Below, in pieces: positions 19,192-26,342 of a stretch of 64,000 nucleotides of DNA. The DNA lies in NCBI RefSeq assembly GCF_013393185.1, contig NZ_QJQX01000039.1, positions 93,126-157,125 of the forward strand, given 5' to 3'. Positions within the stretch are counted from its first letter, which is position 1. Each line of letters opens with the position of its first letter. The translations under genes were made by a program, and so were the position numbers. This stretch comes from Sphingobium lactosutens. Lineage in GTDB: Bacteria > Pseudomonadota > Alphaproteobacteria > Sphingomonadales > Sphingomonadaceae. Under the pieces are notes generated by a model. It made no database searches and was not told where the DNA came from. It saw only the letters and a list, made by a program, of their open reading frames with translations.

Positions 19192-20231
19192 GCGAGGCAG
19201 GCGTCCAGCAGCCGGTCGAAGGCCGGACCGCGCCGGATCGGGTCCGCGACCGGATAGCCGAGTTCGGCCGCCAGGCGATCAATCTCCGCCGCAGCGGCCG
19301 CTGCATCGAGCGAGGCGGTGTTAAGGCTGATCCCGGCGCAGCGAATCTTCGGACTGGTCAGGCGCCCCATGGCCACGGTCTGTTCAATCACCTGCGGGAT
19401 CGACGGCAGGCTATAGCCGTTCACCCCCAATATCTCGGTACGGCCGACCTCATGGCAGACGATGAAAATATCCGGCTGGCTGCCGTGCAGCAGGCCCAGC
19501 GACACGGTGGCATAAGCGGGGTGGAACAACGACCCCTGGCCTTCGATCACGTCCCAATGGTCCTGTGGTGCATCGGGACTCAATATCTCGGCTGCGCCGG
19601 CAAGGAAATCGGATACGACCGAATCCATTGGCACGCCCGCCCCTGCGATCATGATGCCGGTCTGGCCGCTGGCGCGGAAATCAGCGTCGATGCCGCGTGC
19701 CCTGAACCCGTTGGCAATCGCAAGGGCGGTGTATTTCTTGCCCAGCGCGCAGTCGGTGCCGACGGTGAGCAGCCGCTTGCCGCTGCGCTTGCGCCCGGTT
19801 GCGATCGGGATGGCCGGGGGGGGCGTACGCACGTCGATCAATTGCCGCCCGGCCTGCGTCGCCGCCTGCGCAAGGCGCGGAAAGCTTTCCAGTTTTGCAT
19901 GCATGCCGCTGACCAGATCGAAGCCTGCGTCCAGCGCCTCGACCAGCGCATCCATCCAGTGATCGGGAATGACGCCACCCACATTGGCGACGCCGATGAC
20001 AAGCGCGCGTGCCCCCTTTTCCTTCGCCTCCGCAGGGGTCAGGTGCGGCAGCCCCGCACTTACCGTGCATCCCGGCAGTCCATATTCGCCGATGCACAGG
20101 TCGGGCGCCCAGTCGGCAAGGCCAAGCGCGGTCTTGGCGAAGCCGCGCTCGGTCGCGTCACCAAGGAACAGCAGATAGGGGCGAGGCAGAACCAGCGCTC
20201 CCATGTCAAACCCGCCTTGCCGCATCGTCAT
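19188..20231 (-). CDS. dgcN: DgcN-type D-glutamate N-acetyltransferase (DUF1611)
   Basis: A 347-residue DUF1611 protein. The N-terminal Rossmann-like domain (LPRPYLLFLGDATERGFAKTALGLADW, GYGLPGC-type segment) is followed by a P-loop NTPase-like domain with LLTVGTDCALGKKYTAL (about residues 155-170), FRASGQTGIMIAG, WDVIEGQGSLFHPAYA and HEVGR. DgcN proteins acetylate D-glutamate; DgcA then racemises N-acetyl-D-Glu to the L form. A DgcA-like gene lies 1.4 kb upstream on the same strand, which supports the name. ATG 20231, 20225 and 20204 are all possible; AGGAT spacing favours 20225. Next come ykvI and S12 genes in overlapping order. Similarity to NAD-dependent epimerase-like annotations should be ignored. 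Confidence 0.8.
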   Translation of the reverse strand: MTMRQGGFDMGALVLPRPYLLFLGDATERGFAKTALGLADWAPDLCIGEYGLPGCTVSAGLPHLTPAEAKEKGARALVIGVANVGGVIPDHWMDALVEALDAGFDLVSGMHAKLESFPRLAQAATQAGRQLIDVRTPPPAIPIATGRKRSGKRLLTVGTDCALGKKYTALAIANGFRARGIDADFRASGQTGIMIAGAGVPMDSVVSDFLAGAAEILSPDAPQDHWDVIEGQGSLFHPAYATVSLGLLHGSQPDIFIVCHEVGRTEILGVNGYSLPSIPQVIEQTVAMGRLTSPKIRCAGISLNTASLDAAAAAAEIDRLAAELGYPVADPIRRGPAFDRLLDACLA

Positions 20232-20278
20232 ATCCTGATATCCAATAATTTGCTGATAAGGACATCATGATCCTGATT
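20231..20278. promoter_or_regulatory. dgcN upstream region with candidate operator words
   Basis: Between dgcN and the POT gene are TATCCTGATATC (20231-20242) and the imperfect palindrome AGGACATCATGATCCT (20259-20274). Both share AGGA/TCCT half-words with the XRE-cupin intergenic region (15611, 15780). The gap to the upstream gene is only about 60 bases, so dgcN may have its own regulated promoter or be read through from dgcA and the transporter. The assignment is tentative. Confidence 0.3.
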
Positions 20279-20292
20279 GGAGAATAGTCAAC

Positions 20293-21579
20293 CTATTTAT
20301 CATTCCATGTCCGATCGATGCGACGAATGGCCGGGTCGAGCAGCCGGAGCAGAAACGCCGCCAGACCGGCGAGAATTGCCAGCAGGGCGAAATAGACGCC
20401 ATGGGGCATCCGACTCCACAACGCGCCGACCAGTCCGGCCCCCAGGCTTCCCGCGAAGATGGTGAGATACCAGGCCGCGACCGTGGTCGCGCCGAGGCGC
20501 GGCGGCGCGAGCCGGGCGAACAGACCCAGACCCGAAGGCAGGATGAACAGCTCCCCCATCGTGAAAATGAGGAAGAAGAGCGCGAGCCAGAGCCATCCGG
20601 CCTGCCCCTCCCCAGCCTGCCAGGCGACGAGCGCGAGCAGGATATAGGCCAGCGAAACCATCAGCGCGCCCTGCGCCATACGGCGCGCCGGCGCTGTATC
20701 GCGTCCCGCTTCAGCCCGCCGCCGCCACAATTCCAGCAGGGGCGGGGTCAGCAGCATGACCAGCAAGGGGTTGAGCGACTGGAACCAGGTCATCGGAATG
20801 GTGAAGCCGCCCAATCCGCGATCCACCCCGCTGCCGGCCCAGAGTGCCACGGTATTGCCGACCTGTTCATAAGCGCCCCGGAACAGGGTGACGCACAGCC
20901 CCACCGCCGCCAGCACCAGCCAGAGCTGGCGGTTGCCGGCGCCGAGTGTCAAGGGTTTGGGATCGATCGCCAGGACCGCCGCCCCCCGCTCGGACGGCAA
21001 GTGCTTCTGCCCCAGCAGATAGATGGCCAGTCCCGCGAACATGCCGATCCCGGCCGCGCCGAAGCCATAATGCCAGCCATAAAGTTCACCCAGCGTCCCG
21101 CAGATCAGCGGCGCCAGAAAGCCGCCGATATTGATGCCGACATAATAGACATTATAGGCCCAGCCCCGTCGCGGATCTCCGGGGGCATAAAGATCGTTGA
21201 TCTGACTCGGCAGGCTGGGCAGGAACAGGCCATTGCCCAGCGCGATGGTGGCCAGCGCCAGATAGAAAAGCGGCTCGAACGCCATCATGAAATGGCCCGC
21301 CGCCATGATCGACGCGCCGATCGCCACCGCACGGCGCTTGCCCAGCCAGCGGTCCGCAACCACTCCGCCGACGATCGGCGTGAAATAGGCGCAGGCGGTA
21401 TAGGCGCCATAGACGAAGGAAGCCTGCGCCTGCCCCAGCATGAGCTGCCGGGTCATATAATAGACCAGCAACGCGCGCATGCCGAAATAGGAGAATTGTT
21501 CCCACATGTTTGTGAGGAACAGGATGGTCAATCCCGGCGGCTGGCCGAACCAGCTCCGCGCATCGTGTGACGGCTTCAC
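20293..21579 (-). CDS. POT/PTR-family proton-coupled peptide transporter
   Basis: A 428-residue major-facilitator protein with 12 predicted helices. Helix 1 has NMWEQFSYFGMRALLVYYM, matching the POT ExxERFxYYG signature with Gln in place of the usual Arg. The motif after helix 2-3 (PIVGGVVADRWLGKRRAVAIG) and the helix 5 segment YNVYYVGINIGGFLAPLICG are also typical for the family. POT proteins import di- and tripeptides with protons. The gene follows dgcA after 22 bases and precedes dgcN, so peptide import is placed directly in the D-amino-acid pathway. The E-x-x-E-Q change alters a proton-coupling motif and may shift substrate range. Confidence 0.85.
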   Translation of the reverse strand: MKPSHDARSWFGQPPGLTILFLTNMWEQFSYFGMRALLVYYMTRQLMLGQAQASFVYGAYTACAYFTPIVGGVVADRWLGKRRAVAIGASIMAAGHFMMAFEPLFYLALATIALGNGLFLPSLPSQINDLYAPGDPRRGWAYNVYYVGINIGGFLAPLICGTLGELYGWHYGFGAAGIGMFAGLAIYLLGQKHLPSERGAAVLAIDPKPLTLGAGNRQLWLVLAAVGLCVTLFRGAYEQVGNTVALWAGSGVDRGLGGFTIPMTWFQSLNPLLVMLLTPPLLELWRRRAEAGRDTAPARRMAQGALMVSLAYILLALVAWQAGEGQAGWLWLALFFLIFTMGELFILPSGLGLFARLAPPRLGATTVAAWYLTIFAGSLGAGLVGALWSRMPHGVYFALLAILAGLAAFLLRLLDPAIRRIDRTWNDK

Positions 21580-21601
21580 CGATTGATGGTCCCGACGCGA
21601 T

Positions 21602-22615
21602 TCATGCCGCGTTCGGGCTTTCCCGGCCCCACATGCGCTCGTCGCACCAGGCGGTGCCGTTCTCGTAGCGGATAGCGGGATCGCGATCCCGGCTCAGGAA
21701 GATCGGACCGTCCAGATCGCAAATGTCACAAAGCTGCCCGAGCAGGAAACTGGGCGCCATGCTGAGCGTGGAACCACCCATATTGCCCACCATGACGCCG
21801 AGGCCGGCGGCCTTGACCTCTCGGGCGATCATCAGCCCCTCGGTCAGGCCGCCGCACTTGTCGAGCTTGATATTGACCACATCGAAACGGCCGACCAGCC
21901 CCGGCACATCCTCCAGCGTCAGCGCGCTTTCGTCCGCCGCCAGCGGGATCGGCGATCGATAGCCGTCAAGGTCGGCTTCCCGCCCGCGCGCCAGCGGCTG
22001 CTCGATCAGGGAGACGTTGGCGGCCACCATCGCCGCCATGAGATTGTCTAGTTCGGTGTCGGCAAAACCCTGATTGGCGTCGACGCCCAGCCAGACATCG
22101 GGCCGCGCAGCGCGGATCGCCGCGACACGCGCGATGTCGAGGTCCAGGTCGCCCGTAAGCTTGACCTTGATCGCGCGGACCGGACCGAAGGCAAGCGCCG
22201 CCTGCGCCATCTTTTCCGGATCGTCCGCACCCAGGGTAAACGTCGTCACGACAGGCTTCGGCGCATCCAGCCCTGCCAGCGCCCAGACGGGTTTCCCCGC
22301 ACGCTTCGCCTCCAGTTCCCAGAGCGCGGCATCGACCGCATTGCGCGCCCCGCCAGGCGGAAGGATGGATCGCAATTCCTCGCGGGTCGGCCCCGCCTCG
22401 ATCGCGGCGCGGGTCCGCTCCAGCTCGGCCAGCATATGCGGCTGGCGGTCGTCGAGATAATAGACGCCGTCGCCTTCGCCACGCCCGCTATGGATACCGT
22501 CAGACAGCGTTGCGACGACGCAGTCCAGCCCTTCGAACACATAACCCGAAATGCGGAACGGCGCCTTGAAGTCCAGGCGTTCGGCTTTCACGTCGAGGGT
22601 CAGAGCGGTGGTCAC
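21602..22615 (-). CDS. dgcA: DgcA-type N-acetyl-D-Glu racemase / dipeptide epimerase
   Basis: A 337-residue enolase-superfamily enzyme. The GTG at 22615 is chosen because AGGAGT lies eight bases upstream and the protein then starts with the normal capping domain (VTTALTLDVKAERLDFKAPFR). Catalytic and metal residues are intact: K150-V-K152 (KVKLTGD), D179 (VDANQGF), E205 (LIEQPL), D228 (AADES) and K250 (NIKLDKCGG). This lysine pair and spacing are those of L-Ala-D/L-Glu-type dipeptide epimerases and DgcA. The presence of dgcN nearby favours N-acetyl-D-Glu as substrate, although epimerisation of murein dipeptides such as L-Ala-D-Glu is a real alternative. It is probably cotranscribed with the POT transporter. 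Confidence 0.82.
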   Translation of the reverse strand: MTTALTLDVKAERLDFKAPFRISGYVFEGLDCVVATLSDGIHSGRGEGDGVYYLDDRQPHMLAELERTRAAIEAGPTREELRSILPPGGARNAVDAALWELEAKRAGKPVWALAGLDAPKPVVTTFTLGADDPEKMAQAALAFGPVRAIKVKLTGDLDLDIARVAAIRAARPDVWLGVDANQGFADTELDNLMAAMVAANVSLIEQPLARGREADLDGYRSPIPLAADESALTLEDVPGLVGRFDVVNIKLDKCGGLTEGLMIAREVKAAGLGVMVGNMGGSTLSMAPSFLLGQLCDICDLDGPIFLSRDRDPAIRYENGTAWCDERMWGRESPNAA

Positions 22616-22703
22616 GATGGAAACTCCTGATACGATCGGGCGCAAGGATGCCCGGCACCCGCGCACGGTGCGCGGGCGGAAGGAAGAATAGTGGAAAGGG
22701 CAG

Positions 22704-22738
22704 GCGGAACCGGGCGGCGTAGTGCCGCCCGGTTCCGC
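22704..22738 (-). terminator. Strong hairpin after S12 gene
   Basis: A perfect 15-base-pair GC-rich stem (22704-22718 with 22724-22738) encloses a GTAGT loop. It starts 8 bases beyond the S12 stop at 22746 on the minus strand. Only a weak T-run (CCCTTTCC) follows, so it may act as an attenuating terminator or RNA-stabilising hairpin that separates S12 expression from dgcA. Confidence 0.6.
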
Positions 22739-22745
22739 ATCGCTA

Positions 22746-24719
22746 TTACCAGTTGGCGCCGAAGCTGATGAGGTGGAAGGCAAGCGCCACCCACAGCATG
22801 ACGATGGTGGCCGTCAGCAGCAACACGCTCCACAGCCTGCCGAACCAGCCACGCCTGTTCTTGAAGACATGATGGACATTCCAGCCAGCGATGCCGACGA
22901 ACCCGAAGAAAAGCAGCAGCCCTGCGATCTGGTTGAACCAGATGAGACCAACCGACGTCACATAATCGCTCGCTATGGTGATAACGGCGACCCAGCTGCC
23001 GAGCAGCACCAGCACGCCCCAGGCACAGGCAGGAACGACGCGATGAAGCATCAGGTCACGCCCGGCCAGTTCCAGCTTGGCCCCGTAGCGCTTGCGATTG
23101 ATGGCCCCCACCGGCCAGGCCAATGCCGTCAGGACGAGGATCGCCAGCGCCGCGATCGCCAGCGGCTTCAGCCAGGTGGTATTCTTGTACCAAGGCACTG
23201 GATCCCAGACCATGATCGGCGCGACGGGACCATAGAAGACGCGCGTGACCCTGCCATTCTCGATCCGCGCGGCAAACTGGTCGCCATCCTCCGTCGATTG
23301 CCAGATATAGGGCGCGACCTCGACCCATTTGCGCGGCGCGCCGCCGATGGTCTTGAAGGCCGGGACCGATAGCTTGCCGTCCTTGTCCGTGCCGACCTTC
23401 ATCTGGCTGAGGAAGCCCATCATCGCCGCCCAGTTCTCCACCGGGGCGCGGCTGCTGGCATAGGTGCCGGCGACCTGCGCCGCATGAGCCTTGGCGCTCG
23501 CCAGTTCCTTTGGCGCTGCCTTAGGCGCTGGGAAATAGCGGTCGGCGAACTGCTTGAAAAGCGTGTTGCGGATGGGACTTACAACCCCGTCCTTCCCCAT
23601 GCTGTTCAACGAGATGTAGATGCCGACATTCTTGCCCGGAAACAGCGTCAGGTCGGAATGGAACCAGCGCGTGTCGCCGCCATGGGCAATGGCGCTGATG
23701 CCGTTGATCCTCTCCTCGTAGAAACCGAGCATCATATGGTTGAGGCCGGGCAGCGGCTCATTGGCGGGCGCGTGCATCAGCTTCGCCGTTTCGGGCTTCA
23801 ACAGTGGACCGCCATTGTTCAGATGCGCGATCATGAACTTTGCCATGTCGGCGCCGCTGATCGACGAACTGCCGGCCGGGGCTACCGACACGATCTCGAA
23901 CGGTTTGGCCTCCCCGGATCCCAATTGATAGCCCTTGGCCATATGCGGCTGGAGCGCGGCCGGAAGCGGCTGGCGGAAGCTGGCATATTTCATGCCGAGC
24001 CGCTGGAAGATATTGCGCTCGATATAATCGTCGAACAGCATGCCGCTGACCCGCTGCACGATATAGCCCGCCAGCGCGGTCGCATAGTTGGAATAGGCCG
24101 GTGTCGAGCCGGGCGCATAGACGCGGTGCGGCGTCCAGCGCTTCAGCGCGGCTTCCAGCGTCGGGATATTATCGCTCTTGCCGATCAGATCGCGGCCTGC
24201 TTCCTCGAAGCCCGCGGTATGCGTCATGATGTTGCGCAGCGTGATCGGCTTGCCCTCATAGGGCGGGATCTTGAAATCAAGATACTGGTTGACGTCGGTG
24301 TCGAGGTTCAGCTTCCCAGCCTCCACCTGCTGCATGACAGCAGTCCAGGTATAGAGCTTCGACACCGAACCGGGGCGGAAGAGCGTGGTGGCGGGATCGA
24401 CCGGCTTGCGCGTGGCGACATCGGCATAGCCGAAACCGCGCTGGGTGAGCACCTGCCCGTCCTTGACGATGACGACGACCGCACCCGCGACGTCGCCGCG
24501 CGCCAGCGCATAGGGCAGGAAACCGTCGAGCCAGGCGTCGACATCCTGCTTCGTCAGCACATGCTGCCCGTCGACCGATGGCGCCACCGGCACGATTGCG
24601 GCAGGCTTGGCCGCCGGTTGCGGCAGCAAGGACGGTGCATCGGCCGGCACCTGTTGAGCCGCGGTAACGCCTCCTGCCAGCGCCAATGCGCCGGCAGCCA
24701 GATATTTCATCCATCGCAT
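22746..24719 (-). CDS. S12 serine hydrolase with C-terminal membrane domain (paralogue)
   Basis: A 657-residue paralogue of the protein at 12729, similar along its whole length. The start at 24719 gives a signal peptide (MRWMKYLAAGALALAGGVTAAQ); an ATG at 24767 overlapping the upstream stop (ATGA) is an alternative that would mask that signal. Motifs are FRPGSVSKLYTW (SxxK), AYSNYATAL (Y-x-N) and AHGGDTRWF (H-G-G). Four helices close the protein (PLAIAALAILVLTALAWPVG, ACAWGVLVLLGSWVAVITI, NQIAGLLLFFGFVGIAGW, LLLTATIVMLWVALAFHLISFGA). It follows the N-acyl-D-amino-acid deacylase gene and precedes dgcA, so a role in releasing D-amino acids from peptides is likely. Confidence 0.87.
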   Translation of the reverse strand: MRWMKYLAAGALALAGGVTAAQQVPADAPSLLPQPAAKPAAIVPVAPSVDGQHVLTKQDVDAWLDGFLPYALARGDVAGAVVVIVKDGQVLTQRGFGYADVATRKPVDPATTLFRPGSVSKLYTWTAVMQQVEAGKLNLDTDVNQYLDFKIPPYEGKPITLRNIMTHTAGFEEAGRDLIGKSDNIPTLEAALKRWTPHRVYAPGSTPAYSNYATALAGYIVQRVSGMLFDDYIERNIFQRLGMKYASFRQPLPAALQPHMAKGYQLGSGEAKPFEIVSVAPAGSSSISGADMAKFMIAHLNNGGPLLKPETAKLMHAPANEPLPGLNHMMLGFYEERINGISAIAHGGDTRWFHSDLTLFPGKNVGIYISLNSMGKDGVVSPIRNTLFKQFADRYFPAPKAAPKELASAKAHAAQVAGTYASSRAPVENWAAMMGFLSQMKVGTDKDGKLSVPAFKTIGGAPRKWVEVAPYIWQSTEDGDQFAARIENGRVTRVFYGPVAPIMVWDPVPWYKNTTWLKPLAIAALAILVLTALAWPVGAINRKRYGAKLELAGRDLMLHRVVPACAWGVLVLLGSWVAVITIASDYVTSVGLIWFNQIAGLLLFFGFVGIAGWNVHHVFKNRRGWFGRLWSVLLLTATIVMLWVALAFHLISFGANW

Positions 24720-24763
24720 GATGCTGCGCCCTTCCCTGTTGAAGCTGTCTGAAGATGGTCCCG

Positions 24764-26266
24764 TCATGGCTGCCCCAGCGCACTGCGGATCGCCTGCCCG
24801 GGGAATTGGCCTTCGGTTACTTGTCCGTCGCGCGCCATCAGCGTTCCGCCAACGAGCACGAAGCGGATGCCGACGGATGGCTGCATCGGCGTTTCGAACG
24901 TGGCGCTGTCCTTGACCTTCGCCGGATCGAATATCGTGATGTCCGCATCGGCCCCGACCGCAATCCGCCCCTTACGCGCCATTTGCGGCGAAACCTTCTC
25001 CAACCGGCGCGCAGGCATGATCGTCATCTTGGCGATCGCGGTCTTGAGGTCGAGCAGCTTGCGATCACGGACATAAACGCCCAGCACGCGGGCGAAGGTG
25101 CCGGCACCGCGCGGATGCTCGCCCGCCGTGGTCCAGGGCACGCCGTCCGATGCGATGCTGACCACCGGATCGGTCACGGCCAGATCGACGATCTCGCTTG
25201 GGATGACATGGATGATGACGGCGGCATCAGGCTGGTCCCGACGGTAGCGCTCAAAGCTTTCCGGCGTCAGCCGCTCGCCCGTGGCCGGCCACTGGACCGC
25301 GTCATAGCTGACCCCGTTACGCTGCTGCCAGCCTTCGGAAAAGAAGCTGGAGCCGATGGCGGTGCTCCCCGCGGTATAGGGATAGGCCTCGGTCGTGACG
25401 TCGATGCCATGCACCTGTGCGCCCTTCACCAGTTCCAGCAGGGTTGGCACGTCGCCAAGGCCGGTCGAGGCGATATGTACGATCTGGAGTGGCGCGCCGG
25501 TCGTTGCCGCGTCGGCTATCACTTCCTGCACGACGGCGATCGGCACGCCGCTCGCCTTGTCGAGCGGGCGGCTGCGGACATGGGTGAAGACTGGCGCGCC
25601 GGTCTTTCCCGCCGCTTGGAATATGCGGAAAATCTCCCGCCGCCCCGCGCCGGGCACATATTCGATGCCAAGGCCATAGCCGAGCGCCCCGGCCCTCACA
25701 TCGCGATCCATCAGGTCAGCAATACGTGCTTCCTGAGCCGGGTCGGCGCCCTTCGCCAGCATCGCCGGGTCGGCTGCCACCTGATGCGGGCCGCTGTCCG
25801 CGCAGGTCTTTCCCGACAATATCTGCAACCGCGCGCAGATATGAGAGGCGGAAGCGCCGAAATTGATAAGTGCCTTGCCCTGCATTCGCGCGTGGAGGTC
25901 GGCGACCGGCAGCGTGCCGATTTCCATGTCGATCGCCGTCGTGACCCCATCGAGCAATTGCAGCCGCTCCGCGACCGGATCCTGCCCATGGGCGTGAAGG
26001 TCGATGAAGCCGGGCGCGACGACCATGTTCTTAGCATCGAGCCGCTTGCCGCCGCTGAGCGGGTTGGTGGAAATGGCGGCGATGCGTCCATCCCTGATGC
26101 CGATATCGGCAATCTCGTCCCGACCACTGTCGGGATCGATCACCCGCCCGCCCGTCAGGATCAGGTCATAGGGTGCCGAAGGCGCAGCGAAGGCCGAGGC
26201 GGAAGCCAATAGCAGCGAGGCGATAGCCACTGCGCCATGTCGGAAAGCTGGACGTGCAGCACGCAT
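24764..26266 (-). CDS. N-acyl-D-amino-acid deacylase-like amidohydrolase, exported
   Basis: A 500-residue M38/D-aminoacylase-type enzyme with a signal peptide (GAVAIASLLLASASAFAA) and GAGAGGA before the start. The metal site is complete: PGFIDLHAHGQD (HxH), PVFTHVRSR (His), LQIVHIAST (His) and SIASDGVPW (Asp). GVTTAIDMEIG lies where the bridging ligand normally sits, again with Glu rather than Cys. The EAYPYTAGS stretch is typical of D-aminoacylases. Expected reaction: removal of an acyl group from an N-acyl-D-amino acid (D-Glu would fit DgcN/DgcA). It sits directly between the TonB receptor and the S12 gene, which overlap or nearly touch it. It is distinct from the altered homologue at 9813. 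Confidence 0.85.
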   Translation of the reverse strand: MRAARPAFRHGAVAIASLLLASASAFAAPSAPYDLILTGGRVIDPDSGRDEIADIGIRDGRIAAISTNPLSGGKRLDAKNMVVAPGFIDLHAHGQDPVAERLQLLDGVTTAIDMEIGTLPVADLHARMQGKALINFGASASHICARLQILSGKTCADSGPHQVAADPAMLAKGADPAQEARIADLMDRDVRAGALGYGLGIEYVPGAGRREIFRIFQAAGKTGAPVFTHVRSRPLDKASGVPIAVVQEVIADAATTGAPLQIVHIASTGLGDVPTLLELVKGAQVHGIDVTTEAYPYTAGSTAIGSSFFSEGWQQRNGVSYDAVQWPATGERLTPESFERYRRDQPDAAVIIHVIPSEIVDLAVTDPVVSIASDGVPWTTAGEHPRGAGTFARVLGVYVRDRKLLDLKTAIAKMTIMPARRLEKVSPQMARKGRIAVGADADITIFDPAKVKDSATFETPMQPSVGIRFVLVGGTLMARDGQVTEGQFPGQAIRSALGQP

Positions 26267-26342
26267 CGTCAGATCCTCTCGTCAAAATGTCTGGACGACG
26301 GCGGGCAAGGAAGCTGCCGCCGCCCGGGTCGCTGTCGGGCGA

